Below, piece after piece: positions 35,005-44,127 of a stretch of 64,000 nucleotides of DNA. Position 1 is the stretch's first letter. Each line of letters begins with the position of its first letter. The stretch is from NCBI RefSeq assembly GCF_003939025.1, contig NZ_RQIH01000015.1, forward strand, positions 62,001 to 126,000, given 5' to 3'. The notes under the pieces were generated by a model, which saw only the letters and a program-made list of their open reading frames with translations, was not told where the DNA came from and ran no database searches. Both the position numbers and the translations under genes were made by a program. This DNA comes from Rhizobium sophoriradicis (GTDB taxonomy: Bacteria > Pseudomonadota > Alphaproteobacteria > Rhizobiales > Rhizobiaceae).

Positions 35005-35032
35005 TTGACAATAGTTGCAAATGCAATAATTT
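35005..35032 (+). promoter_or_regulatory. Putative graD promoter with an overlapping MarR operator
   Basis: TTGACA at 35005-35010 is a good -35 box; a TAATTT sequence 16 bases on (35027-35032) is a weak -10. Between them lies the inverted repeat TTGCA-AA-TGCAA (35015-35026), which matches the operator near the marR stop. A repressor here would block polymerase. Confidence 0.55.
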
Positions 35033-35058
35033 ATGCCCAGGAGACACGGGAGGAAATC

Positions 35059-35628
35059 ATGTCTGCCACAGCTTCCATCGGCGTCGTGCCGACAGCCGCC
35101 CCAAAATCCGCGGTCACGTTGGCACACCCAATGATCAGCGATGCGTTCCGCTCCATCATGCGCAGATTTCCGGCCACGGTAACGGTGATTTCAGCGTGTC
35201 GCAACGGCGCCGACCACGGAATGACGGCCACCGCCGTGACGTCGCTTTCGATGGAGCCGCCTTCACTGGTCATCTGCCTCAACAATCGCACCTACCTGCA
35301 CGACATGCTGCTCGAGGCCCCGGAATTTGCCGTCAACGTGCTGACCGACCGCCAGGTGGCGGTTTCCGAAGGGTTCAGCGGCAAGGTTGCGCCGGAGCTT
35401 CGCTTCGACTCGAGCGAATGGGTGCGCCATGGACGCGGCATGATGGTGCTTGAAACTGCCCATGCTTCGGTCGTTTGCCGCCGCATGGGCGCCGTTCCCT
35501 ATGGCACCCACACGATTTTCATCGGTCAGGTAATCGACACCCGCCTTTCAGAGGCGACCGTGCCGCTGATGTACGAGAACGCCAGTTATTGCGCGCCGCG
35601 GCACGCGCTTTCCACATCCCAGAGCTAA
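35059..35628 (+). CDS. graD: Flavin reductase component of resorcinol hydroxylase
   Basis: A 189-residue protein of the flavin reductase (HpaC-like) family, seen in RRFPATVTVISACRNGADHGMTATAV and SLVICLNN. It should supply reduced flavin to the oxygenase encoded next. A GGGAGG site precedes the ATG at 35059. It is the first gene of the graDAFCB run. Confidence 0.9.
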   Translation: MSATASIGVVPTAAPKSAVTLAHPMISDAFRSIMRRFPATVTVISACRNGADHGMTATAVTSLSMEPPSLVICLNNRTYLHDMLLEAPEFAVNVLTDRQVAVSEGFSGKVAPELRFDSSEWVRHGRGMMVLETAHASVVCRRMGAVPYGTHTIFIGQVIDTRLSEATVPLMYENASYCAPRHALSTSQS

Positions 35629-35638
35629 AGGGTAACCC

Positions 35639-36871
35639 ATGACCAATACAGCAGCCCTGTTCCCCGCGCCGGTGCGGGCAGAAAAAGCATGTCTTGCAGA
35701 CCGTATCGCCCCGGTTCTCGAAGAGATCCGCGCCAGTGCGCGCGAAACGGAAAGGGCGGGCAGGGTGCCCACGCGCAATATCGACCTGCTCCGCGGCGTC
35801 GGGTATTTCGACATTGTCAAGCCTGCACGCTTTGGTGGCGAGCAGGGTTCTTTCGCAGAACTGGTCGCTGCCAATATTGAACTATCAGCGGCCTGTGCGT
35901 CGACCGGCTGGGTCGCAGGCCTCTTGTCGGCTCATCAGTGGCTTCTGGCGATGTTCGGCGAACGGGTCCAGGAGGACGTGTGGAACGCCAATCCCGATGC
36001 GCTGCTGTGCGGCTCCTATGCGCCGGTGCGCATGGCCGAAAGGGTCGAAGGCGGCTTTCGCCTGTCCGGTGACTGGGCGTTCGCAAGTGGTTGCGAGAAC
36101 GCCCAGTGGGCGCTTTGTGCGGCGATCCTTCCGCCACACAGTGAAGGTGAGCGGCCGGTTCCGGCCTTCCTCCTTGTCCCTGCCACCGATTACGCGATAG
36201 CAGAGACCTGGGACGTGGTCGGGCTTGGCGGCACTGGCTCGAAAAGCCTGACCCTCAACGACGTCTTCGTTCCCGAATACCGCACCCTGACCTTCCCGGA
36301 CGCCACGACGGGCCGTACGCCTGGCGGTAGGTTTTACAAGGGAATTGGACTGTTCAACATCCCGCTTCTGATGGGTGTCCCGTTCTGCCTCGCCAGCACG
36401 GCGGTCGGTGCTGCAAAAGGCGCGCTGTCGAGCTATCTCGACCACATGGGCAGCCGCGTGACGCGCGGCGCTGTCGCTGGCGGCAACAACAAGATCGCCG
36501 AGTTTCCGACGATCCAGCTCCGCGTCGCCGAGGCAGCCGCCTCGATCGATGCGGCGCGCGAGATCATGCTGCGCGACATCGCCCGCGCCCAGGACCTCGC
36601 TCAGCGACGCGAAGACGGCACGGTTGAAATCACCGATGACGACCGGCTTCTTGCGCGCCGCACGCAATCATTCGGCGTAGGCCTCGCGCTGCGTGCGGTC
36701 GAGGCCATGAACGCTTCAACGGGCGGGCTCGGTCTGCAGATGTCAAATCCCGTGCAGCGAGCATGGCGGGATGCGAACGCCGTCGGACGCCACATCTCCA
36801 TGAACTGGGACGCCGTAGGCACGATGGTCGGCCAGCAGCTCCTCGGGCTTCCACCCAAGGGCCAATACTGA
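35639..36871 (+). CDS. graA: Resorcinol hydroxylase oxygenase component (acyl-CoA dehydrogenase-like flavin monooxygenase)
   Basis: A 410-residue group D flavin monooxygenase with the acyl-CoA dehydrogenase fold (GEQGSFAELVAANIELSAAC, DWAFASGCENAQWA, LMGVPFCLASTAVG). Using reduced flavin from GraD it should hydroxylate resorcinol to hydroxyquinol. It lacks the acyl-CoA catalytic features. It lies ten bases after graD. HsaA/HpaB-type relatives are alternatives by fold, but the neighbours specify the resorcinol path. Confidence 0.88.
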   Translation: MTNTAALFPAPVRAEKACLADRIAPVLEEIRASARETERAGRVPTRNIDLLRGVGYFDIVKPARFGGEQGSFAELVAANIELSAACASTGWVAGLLSAHQWLLAMFGERVQEDVWNANPDALLCGSYAPVRMAERVEGGFRLSGDWAFASGCENAQWALCAAILPPHSEGERPVPAFLLVPATDYAIAETWDVVGLGGTGSKSLTLNDVFVPEYRTLTFPDATTGRTPGGRFYKGIGLFNIPLLMGVPFCLASTAVGAAKGALSSYLDHMGSRVTRGAVAGGNNKIAEFPTIQLRVAEAAASIDAAREIMLRDIARAQDLAQRREDGTVEITDDDRLLARRTQSFGVGLALRAVEAMNASTGGLGLQMSNPVQRAWRDANAVGRHISMNWDAVGTMVGQQLLGLPPKGQY

Positions 36872-36914
36872 CCGCTGCATAAACACCGATTTAGCGAGAG
36901 AAAGAGAGCATATC

Positions 36915-37895
36915 GTGCAAGGTAAGATCGCACTTGAAGAACATTTCGCCATTCCCGACACGTTGCAGGATTCGGCAGGCTTCGTGCCGGGCGACTACTG
37001 GACCGAACTGTCTGCCCGCCTTCTGGATATTCAGGACAAACGTCTGAAGCTGATGGACAACTACGGGATCGAGAAGATGATCCTGTCCCTGAACGCGCCG
37101 GCCGTCCAGGCCATTCCTGATAAAGCGCATGCAATTGACATCGCTCGCCGCGCGAACGATTTCCTGGCGGAACAATGCGCGAAGAACCCAAACCGCTTCC
37201 TCGGATTTGCAGCTCTGCCGCTGCAGGATCCGGAGGCAGCGGCAGAGGAATTGCGGCGCTGCGTCACGACAATGGGTTTTGTCGGCGCACTGGTGAACGG
37301 CTTCTCGCAGGAAGGAGATGGACAGACGCCGCTGTATTACGACCTGCCGCAATATCGGCCGTTCTGGGCAGAGGTCGCGAAGCTCGATGTTCCCTTCTAC
37401 CTGCACCCGCGCAATCCGCTGCCGCAGGACAGCCGCATTTATGCCGGTCATTCCTGGTTGATGGGGCCTACCTGGGCCTTCGCGCAGGAGACGGCAGTCC
37501 ATGCCCTGCGCCTGATGGGTTCGGGTCTGTTCGACGAGCATCCGTCGCTGCGCATCATTGTCGGCCACATGGGCGAGGGGCTGCCTTACATGATGTGGCG
37601 CATCGACAACCGCAATGCCTGGGTAAAGGTCGAAAAGAGCTACCCCGCTAAACGCCGCATTGCCGACTATTTCAACGAGAACTTCTACATCACCACGTCA
37701 GGCAACTTCCGCACCCAGTCGCTGATCGACGCGATGCTGGAAATCAGTTCCGACCGCATTCTGTTCTCGGCTGACTGGCCGTTCGAGAACATCGACCATG
37801 CGGCAGACTGGTTCGATGGCGCGACGATCGCGGAAGCGGACCGACTGAAGATCGGCCGTACCAACGCGATGTCACTGTTCAAGCTCGATCGATAG
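36915..37895 (+). CDS. graF: Gamma-resorcylate (2,6-dihydroxybenzoate) decarboxylase
   Basis: A 326-residue amidohydrolase-superfamily decarboxylase. It closely resembles my memory of the Rhizobium MTP-10005 enzyme, including the start MQGKIALEEHFAIP with metal-binding Glu and His. Other matches are FYLHPRNPLPQDSRIY with the central His, HMGEGLPYMMWRID, and FSADWPFENIDHA with the catalytic Asp. It converts gamma-resorcylate reversibly to resorcinol and CO2. This gene identifies the whole cluster. Confidence 0.93.
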   Translation: MQGKIALEEHFAIPDTLQDSAGFVPGDYWTELSARLLDIQDKRLKLMDNYGIEKMILSLNAPAVQAIPDKAHAIDIARRANDFLAEQCAKNPNRFLGFAALPLQDPEAAAEELRRCVTTMGFVGALVNGFSQEGDGQTPLYYDLPQYRPFWAEVAKLDVPFYLHPRNPLPQDSRIYAGHSWLMGPTWAFAQETAVHALRLMGSGLFDEHPSLRIIVGHMGEGLPYMMWRIDNRNAWVKVEKSYPAKRRIADYFNENFYITTSGNFRTQSLIDAMLEISSDRILFSADWPFENIDHAADWFDGATIAEADRLKIGRTNAMSLFKLDR

Positions 37896-37896
37896 C

Positions 37897-38955
37897 ATGG
37901 TCGCGCCCTTCACCTATGCCGTCAGTCCGTCCCGTATCGTTTTCGGGGCGGGCTCGGTCTGCCGGCTTGCCGAGATGGTCGAAGCCCAAGGCTGTAAGCG
38001 TGCCCTTTTCCTGTCGACCCGGCCGCAACAGCAGATGGCGAACGAGGTTGCCGGACGGCTCGGACCGCTCGCGGCTGGGGTTTTTGCCGATGCAGCCATG
38101 CACACCCCGGTCGACGTTACCGAACGGGCGATAGCCGCTTATAAAGCTGCCAGCGCCGATTGCATCATCGCCATCGGCGGCGGCTCGACCATCGGGCTCG
38201 GTAAGGCGATCGCCTATCGCAACGACGCGCCGCAGATCGTCGTTGCGACCACCTATGCGGGTTCGGAAGTGACGCCGATCCTCGGCCAGACCGAGAATGG
38301 CGTAAAGACGACGGTCCGGCATCCGCGCATCCTGCCGGAAGTCGTGATCTACGATCCCGATCTGACGCTCGGCCTACCGGTCGCCATGAGTATCAGCAGC
38401 GGTCTCAATGCAATGGCGCATGCAGTCGAGGGACTTTATGCGCAGGACCGCAACCCGATCTCGTCCATGATGGCGATGGAGGGCATCCGCGCACTGAAGC
38501 AGTCGCTGCCAAAAATCCTGTTGCGGCCGAGTGACATCGATGCCCGCAGCCAAGCGCTCTACGGCTCCTGGCTGTGCGGAACGGTGCTTGGAGCTGTTGG
38601 AATGGCGCTGCATCACAAGCTCTGTCACACGCTGGGCGGCAGTTTTGACCTGCCGCACGCGGAAACCCACGCTGTCCTGCTGCCGCATTCTGCAGCCTAC
38701 AATGCAAAGGCCGCCGCCGAGGCTCTGGCACCTGCGGCCGATCTGTTCGGCGGGCCAATAGGCGGCGGGTTGCATACGTTCGCCGCGTCGCTCGGTGCGC
38801 CGCTCACGCTGAAGGATCTGGGGATGAAGGAGGCGGATCTCGACCGTGCGGCCGAACTCGCTACCCGGGCGCCTTACTGGAACCCGCGTCCGATCGAGCA
38901 GCAAGCGATCCGCGCCCTGTTGCAAGCTGCCTGGGAAGGCGCGCCGCCGCAATGA
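37897..38955 (+). CDS. graC: Maleylacetate reductase
   Basis: A 352-residue iron-alcohol-dehydrogenase-like enzyme. AIGGGSTIGLGKAIAY is the nucleotide-binding loop, and TTYAGSEVTPILGQTENG is typical of maleylacetate reductases. The product, beta-ketoadipate, enters central metabolism. Start and stop are tight against neighbours: the ATG is one base after the graF stop. The reading frame is complete. Confidence 0.92.
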   Translation: MVAPFTYAVSPSRIVFGAGSVCRLAEMVEAQGCKRALFLSTRPQQQMANEVAGRLGPLAAGVFADAAMHTPVDVTERAIAAYKAASADCIIAIGGGSTIGLGKAIAYRNDAPQIVVATTYAGSEVTPILGQTENGVKTTVRHPRILPEVVIYDPDLTLGLPVAMSISSGLNAMAHAVEGLYAQDRNPISSMMAMEGIRALKQSLPKILLRPSDIDARSQALYGSWLCGTVLGAVGMALHHKLCHTLGGSFDLPHAETHAVLLPHSAAYNAKAAAEALAPAADLFGGPIGGGLHTFAASLGAPLTLKDLGMKEADLDRAAELATRAPYWNPRPIEQQAIRALLQAAWEGAPPQ

Positions 38956-38975
38956 CCCATCGGGAGGAACATGCC

Positions 38976-39827
38976 ATGTCCGGATATTTCAGCGAGGAGA
39001 AATCCGTTGAAACCGTCAATGCGAGGATGGGGAAGGACATCAACCCGCGTCTGGCGGAAGTCATGGCGTCGTTGGTCAAGCACCTCCACGCCTTTGCCAG
39101 GGATGTCGCCCTCTCCCAGGCCGAGTGGGAACTGGCGATCGACTTCCTCACCCGTACCGGCCATCTGTGCGATGACGAGCGGCAGGAATTCATCCTGCTC
39201 AGCGATACGCTCGGCTTTTCCATGCTCGTGGATGCGATCAACAACCGTCGCCCGCCGGGCGCGACAGAAAACACCGTATTCGGGCCGTTTCACGTCGAGG
39301 GCGCGCCGGTCCGGCAGATGGGCGACAATATCTCCCTCGACGGAAAGGGCGAGAGCTGCCTATTTAATGGCCGCGTGCTCGACCTTGAGGGACGGCCGAT
39401 AAAGGGTGCTCGCATCGACGTCTGGTCCGACAATGCCGATGGCTTTTATGATGTGCAGCAGCCCGACACCCAGCCGAAATGGAACAATCGCGGCATCTTC
39501 ATTACCGGCCCGGACGGCGTCTACAGCTTCGTCGGCATCAAGCCGGTCTCCTATCCGATCCCGGACGATGGCCCCGTCGGCCAGATGCTGAAAGCGCTCG
39601 GCCGACATCCATACCGGCCTGCCCATACCCACTATCTGGTCACCGCCGAAGGTTACCAGAAGCTCGTCACCCACACCTTTGTCGGCGATGATAACTATCT
39701 AGGTTCAGATACGGTATTCGGGGTTAAGTCGAGCCTCGTGGCGCCGTTCGAAAGGATCGAAGACGGCCAGACGATTTGGCGTTCAGATTTCGATTTCATT
39801 CTGACTCCAGTGGATCGGACGCGGTGA
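38976..39827 (+). CDS. graB: Hydroxyquinol 1,2-dioxygenase (intradiol)
   Basis: A 283-residue intradiol ring-cleavage enzyme that opens hydroxyquinol to maleylacetate. The Fe(III) ligands are visible as Tyr in DGFYDVQ, Tyr in SYPIPDDG, and the two His in RPAHTHYLV. The N-terminal helical linker is as expected. I prefer the ATG at 38976, with GGGAGGA seven bases upstream, to the ATG at 38952 that overlaps the graC stop. It is the last gene of the run. Confidence 0.92.
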   Translation: MSGYFSEEKSVETVNARMGKDINPRLAEVMASLVKHLHAFARDVALSQAEWELAIDFLTRTGHLCDDERQEFILLSDTLGFSMLVDAINNRRPPGATENTVFGPFHVEGAPVRQMGDNISLDGKGESCLFNGRVLDLEGRPIKGARIDVWSDNADGFYDVQQPDTQPKWNNRGIFITGPDGVYSFVGIKPVSYPIPDDGPVGQMLKALGRHPYRPAHTHYLVTAEGYQKLVTHTFVGDDNYLGSDTVFGVKSSLVAPFERIEDGQTIWRSDFDFILTPVDRTR

Positions 39828-40163
39828 GTATTTTGAGGCGCGCAATAAATTGCGGAAGGGACGCATTGCTTTTTACACTGCACGTCCTCGCTTGAGCGGG
39901 GTATCGTCCTCAAAAGGTAAGAATCCCAACCGACACGTGGTGTGACTTGCACGAAAATCGAGCTATGCCGCAGGCGGTACACAGAACAGAGCCTGTCGGC
40001 GGCGAAACCTGTGCGATCGCCATGTTCAGGGCGGCGCGTGCGGAAGTCAGTCCGGGGCCGGTGGCGACAATCGATACCGGATCCGTCTGCAGAGTAGAAG
40101 TCGGGCGATTTAGGGATGCGCTGGCAGGCTGAGTTACGACTCAATCCAAAATAAATTCATTGG
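39828..40163. other. Convergent intergenic region with no supported gene
   Basis: These 336 bases lie between graB (plus) and the RraA-like gene (minus). Only short overlapping frames are present and none resembles a family. I found no convincing hairpin with a T-run, though transcription from both sides should end here. Confidence 0.5.
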
Positions 40164-40910
40164 CTAAGTTGTTCCCAGGCGGTTTGTTTTGCGCCACTCT
40201 TCGTACTCTCCGCGGGCATCGTCATGCAGCGGATAGTAGCGCTGCAACGACCCGCCCGCCATCAGCTTCACTCGCGAGAATTCCTCCCAATCATGATGCT
40301 TCTGCGATTCTTCGATTACCACCGAGGCCATTGCGACTGGAAGCACCACCACCCCATCATCGTCGGCGACGATGATGTCTCCGGGGATTACCGTGACACC
40401 GCCGCAGGCAATCGGAACGTTGACGGCGTTGGGATAGATGCCAGTCTGCACATGATAGTTGGGCGTCCAGCCGCGCAGCCATAAAGGCAGATCCAGCTTC
40501 TCGACATTGGGCCGGTCGCGCATGCACCCATCAATCACGATCCCAGCGCCGCCTCGGCCCTTGAAATAGGTCGACATCATATCACCGAAGACGCCCGAAC
40601 TCATGTCGGCGCGCGCGTCGACCACGACCACATCGCCCTCCTGCACGTGATAAAGCACATGGCGGTGCAGCTGCGTCTCCGGATCGGCATATTCTCCCTC
40701 GGTGAAGAGGTCCGGCCGCTGCGGCAAGAATTGAAGCGTCAGGGCCGGCCCGACGATCGACTTTCCGCGATTCTGCGACACCGGACCGACCATGTGCGGA
40801 TTGCGGAAGCCCATGTGGCCAAGCGTGCCGGAAACCGTCGCGGCGCCGATCTCCTTCAGTGCGTCGATCAGCTCTTTGGACGGTCGCGTAATGTCGGGCG
40901 TATGGGTCAT
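40164..40910 (-). CDS. RraA-like family protein, probable 2-oxo acid aldolase/decarboxylase
   Basis: A 248-residue protein of the RraA/HMG aldolase family. The key stretch GRGGAGIVIDGCMRDRPNVEKL holds the Arg and Asp of the R-D-x-x motif. Members include 4-hydroxy-4-methyl-2-oxoglutarate aldolase and RNase E inhibitors; in catabolic operons they usually cleave 2-oxo acids. It is the last gene of the ABC/dehydratase operon, 21 bases after the enolase-superfamily gene. I infer cleavage of a product of that dehydratase. Confidence 0.87.
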   Translation of the reverse strand: MTHTPDITRPSKELIDALKEIGAATVSGTLGHMGFRNPHMVGPVSQNRGKSIVGPALTLQFLPQRPDLFTEGEYADPETQLHRHVLYHVQEGDVVVVDARADMSSGVFGDMMSTYFKGRGGAGIVIDGCMRDRPNVEKLDLPLWLRGWTPNYHVQTGIYPNAVNVPIACGGVTVIPGDIIVADDDGVVVLPVAMASVVIEESQKHHDWEEFSRVKLMAGGSLQRYYPLHDDARGEYEEWRKTNRLGTT

Positions 40911-40931
40911 TTTAGGCTCCGGTGGATGAAA

Positions 40932-42095
40932 CTACCAGTTTGTGACAGAACCGTCGCGGCGCTTCAGGTGAGGCGCTTCCCAGAAACGAAAGCTCTCCGC
41001 CTTGACCGCCTCTTCGTTGACCTCGACGCCAAGCCCCGGCTGATCGCTGACCGGGTAGTCGGGGCCGTCGAGCCGTGGTTGCACGGGGAAGAAGTCGGAA
41101 TTATCGAAGCCCAGCTTTGCCTCTGGCGCTCTGGTCTCGAGCCAGGCGAAATTCGGCACAGCGGCGGCGAGATGGATAGTCGCGGCCGTGCAGACTGGGC
41201 CTAGCGGATTGTGCGGCATCAGGTCCACATAGTGCGCCTCGCTCCAACCAGCGACCTTCATCGCTTCGGTGAGCCCGCCAACATTGCAGACATCGAGCCG
41301 GTTGAACTGATGGATGCCGCGCTCGACGTAGGGCAGGAATTGCCATTTGCTGGCAAATTCCTCACCGATGGCGAACGGGATGTCGGTCATCGTGCGTAGG
41401 GATTCGTAGGCCTCGGGTGTCTCGTCCCGTATCGGCTCCTCAAGGAAATCAAGCACGCCGCGGCCGAGCTTGTTGCAGAAGCTCGCCGCCTCTGCCACCG
41501 AGAGCCGATGATGATAGTCGATGCCGAGGACGACGTCGTCGCCCAGCGCCTCGCGCGCCTTGTTCAGCATCGTCGCGGTTGCGCCGATCGACTCGCGCGG
41601 CTCAAAAATGTCGTTGCTGTTTTGCCCGATGGGGAAGAAGCGGATCGCCTGCCATCCTTGTGCACGTAGTTCGCGGGCGCGTTCGATGGCTACTTCGCCC
41701 TCGGCCTCGTCGCCGGTCGAGGCGAAGGTGGGAATGCGGTCGCGCTGCTTGCCGCCCAAGAGTTCGTAAGCCGGCACCCCCAGCGCCTTGCCCTTGATGT
41801 CGTGAAGGGCAATGTCGATGGCAGAAATCGCCGCCTGCAGAACCCGCCCGCCTTCGAAGTATTGGCTGCGATAGATTTCCTGCCAGATCCGACCGATCTG
41901 CATCGAGTCGCGGCCGATGAGAAACTCGCGATAATGCTCAATCGCGCCGGCCACGGCCTTTTCGCGACCGCTCAGGCCGCTCTCGCCCCAGCCGAAGACG
42001 CCGGTGTCGGTCTCGATCTTGACCAGCATCTGGTTGCGCGTTCCTACCCATACCGGATAGGGCTTGATCGCAGTGATCTTAAGCTTCGTAGTCAT
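40932..42095 (-). CDS. Enolase-superfamily dehydratase (galactonate dehydratase-like)
   Basis: A 387-residue MR/MLE barrel. Metal and acid-base residues are in LGIDYHHRLS (Asp, then His), FLEEPI (Glu), AIGEEF (Glu) and DLMPHNPLGP (His), the pattern of DgoD-type acid-sugar dehydratases. The capping domain is typical (WGESGLSGREKAV). It is encoded after the transporter ATPase and before the RraA-like gene on the same strand. The substrate is probably an aldonate. Confidence 0.9.
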   Translation of the reverse strand: MTTKLKITAIKPYPVWVGTRNQMLVKIETDTGVFGWGESGLSGREKAVAGAIEHYREFLIGRDSMQIGRIWQEIYRSQYFEGGRVLQAAISAIDIALHDIKGKALGVPAYELLGGKQRDRIPTFASTGDEAEGEVAIERARELRAQGWQAIRFFPIGQNSNDIFEPRESIGATATMLNKAREALGDDVVLGIDYHHRLSVAEAASFCNKLGRGVLDFLEEPIRDETPEAYESLRTMTDIPFAIGEEFASKWQFLPYVERGIHQFNRLDVCNVGGLTEAMKVAGWSEAHYVDLMPHNPLGPVCTAATIHLAAAVPNFAWLETRAPEAKLGFDNSDFFPVQPRLDGPDYPVSDQPGLGVEVNEEAVKAESFRFWEAPHLKRRDGSVTNW

Positions 42096-42128
42096 CCAGG
42101 CCCTCGTTTCACACGCATCCGCTTGGCC

Positions 42129-43232
42129 TCAGTGGGCTTTGAGGGCCATTTCTGTTTCGCCGTCGAACAAATGCATCCGCTCCTGATCGAATTCGAGCCA
42201 GATCCGTTCGTCGGGCGCGACGGCAATGGTCGGCGGCACGCTGACATTGACGATTGCGCCGGACAGAAACGCCTGTACGAAGGTGACGTCTCCGGTCGGC
42301 TCTACCGTATAAGCCTTGGCAGGGACACTTCCAGGCGTCGCGCTCTTGTGCAGCTTGATCGTCGAGTGACGGGCGCCGAGCACGATTCTCTTGCTTCTTG
42401 CCCTCGCGACCTTTTGGGCGTTGGTTGGCGAGAGGTCGAGGCGCCAGCCCTCCGCGCTCGTCAAGACAGTGTTGCCGCTTGCCGTTGATGCCTCCAGCGG
42501 AACAAGGCTCATCGCCGGGCTGCCGACGAAGCTCGCGACGAACATGTTCACCGGATGGGCAAAGACCTGCGCCGGGGAATCATATTGCTGCAGGTAGCCG
42601 CCGTTCATCACCGCCATCCTGTCGGCCATGGTCACGGCTTCGAGCTGGTCGTGCGTCACGTAGATGATCGTCGCCTTGAGGTCCTGGTGGAAACGCTTGA
42701 TCTCCGACCGCATTTGCACGCGCAGCTTAGCGTCGAGATTGGAGAGTGGTTCATCCATCAGGAATACCGCCGGATCGCGAACCAGGGCACGGCCCAGCGC
42801 CACCCGCTGCTGTTGCCCGCCCGAAAGTTCGCGTGGCTTGCGCTCGAGCAATTGCGTCATGTCGAGCACCCGCGCCGCTTCCTTGACCTTCTTGTCGATC
42901 TCGTCTCTGGGCAGTTTGCGCATCTGTAGCGGGAAGGCCAGATTTTTGTAGACCGATTTCTGCGGATAGAGCGCGTAGTTCTGGAACACCATCGCGATAT
43001 CCCGGTCCTTGGGGTCGAGGTCGTTGACCACCCGGTCGCCGATGACGATGTCGCCAGATGTGATGGGGATGAGCCCCGCCACAAGGTTGAGCGTGGTCGT
43101 CTTGCCGCAGCCTGAAGGGCCGACGAGCGCTACGAATTCGCCGTCGTTGACCGTCAGCGAAACATTGTTGACAGCTTTGAAGCTGCCATAGGTCTTGACC
43201 AGATTTTTGAGGACCACGTGGGCCACCGGCAA
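42129..43232 (-). CDS. ABC transporter ATP-binding protein (UgpC/MalK/MsmK type)
   Basis: A 367-residue ATPase with Walker A GPSGCGKTT, Q-loop FQNYALYP, signature LSGGQQQRVALGRA and Walker B VFLMDEPLSN. A C-terminal TOBE-like regulatory domain follows from about residue 240. It energises the two permeases encoded directly upstream. It could also serve the ATPase-less transporter at 21329-24410, since such proteins can be shared. Confidence 0.94.
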   Translation of the reverse strand: MPVAHVVLKNLVKTYGSFKAVNNVSLTVNDGEFVALVGPSGCGKTTTLNLVAGLIPITSGDIVIGDRVVNDLDPKDRDIAMVFQNYALYPQKSVYKNLAFPLQMRKLPRDEIDKKVKEAARVLDMTQLLERKPRELSGGQQQRVALGRALVRDPAVFLMDEPLSNLDAKLRVQMRSEIKRFHQDLKATIIYVTHDQLEAVTMADRMAVMNGGYLQQYDSPAQVFAHPVNMFVASFVGSPAMSLVPLEASTASGNTVLTSAEGWRLDLSPTNAQKVARARSKRIVLGARHSTIKLHKSATPGSVPAKAYTVEPTGDVTFVQAFLSGAIVNVSVPPTIAVAPDERIWLEFDQERMHLFDGETEMALKAH

Positions 43233-43236
43233 CTCC

Positions 43237-44127
43237 CTAGTGCTTGACTGCGCCTTCCGTGAGGGCGCGTACGAAGTATCGTTGCAGGACGAGGAACAGG
43301 ACCACGACCGGCACGCTCATCATGAAGCTGGCCGCCATCAGGCCCGGAAAGTCCGTCGTATTTTCTGAAAAGAAGCGCTGGATGCCGACCGGCAGTGTCA
43401 ACTGGTCGTTTTTGGAGAGGAAGGTGTAGGCGTAGATGTACTCGTTCCACGCACCGATGAAGGAATAGATCGCCGTGGCGATGATGCCCGGCGCCGAAAG
43501 CGGCATGACGATCAGGAGAAAGGCCTGGAACCGCGTTGCCCCGTCGATGCGCGCGGCCTGCTCGAGTTGCACCGGGATGTTGTCGTAGAATCCCTTAAGG
43601 AGCCAGATTGCCAGCGGCAGGCCGAATGTGAGGTAGGTGAGGACGAGCGACCCATGCGTGTTCACCAGCCCGATTGCGCGCATCAGGATGAAGAGCGGCA
43701 CAAGAAAGATCACTGCCGGGAACATGTTCCGAAGCAAGACGGCGAAGAACAGAAAGTTGCGGCCCGGGAAGGTGAAGCGCGAAAACGCGTAGGCCGCGGG
43801 AACCGCCACGATCACCGAAAGGATGGTCGTGGCGGTGGAGACAAAAAGGCTGTTCCAGAAGAAGCGCAAGAAGTCCTGGCCGACGCTGTTTTGCGGATCG
43901 AGCAGCTTTCGGTAGCTGGCGAGGGTGGGCTGGTCCGGCCACCATTGCGGTGGGAATTGCATGGCCGCGAAGCCGGACTTGATCGAGGTGATCAGCATCC
44001 AGATCATTGGTAATGCGGTGTAAAGCAGCATGAACACCAGGAAGATACGTCCGCCCCATCGCCATCCGTCGATGCGCATACGGCGACGGGCGTGGGCACG
44101 ATGAGCAGTCTCGGCGTTCGTGCTCAT
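43237..44127 (-). CDS. ABC transporter permease (MalG/UgpE type)
   Basis: A 296-residue, six-helix membrane protein with the ATPase-contact loop QLEQAARIDGATRFQAFLLI. Its ATG overlaps the stop of the other permease by four bases, and the ATPase gene begins four bases after its own stop. It forms the channel with that partner. Confidence 0.95.
   Translation of the reverse strand: MSTNAETAHRAHARRRMRIDGWRWGGRIFLVFMLLYTALPMIWMLITSIKSGFAAMQFPPQWWPDQPTLASYRKLLDPQNSVGQDFLRFFWNSLFVSTATTILSVIVAVPAAYAFSRFTFPGRNFLFFAVLLRNMFPAVIFLVPLFILMRAIGLVNTHGSLVLTYLTFGLPLAIWLLKGFYDNIPVQLEQAARIDGATRFQAFLLIVMPLSAPGIIATAIYSFIGAWNEYIYAYTFLSKNDQLTLPVGIQRFFSENTTDFPGLMAASFMMSVPVVVLFLVLQRYFVRALTEGAVKH

Noticed and set aside
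39695..40144. Minus-strand 149-codon frame between graB and the RraA-like gene
   Set aside because: Its first half is opposite the graB end and its sequence has no protein-like pattern.
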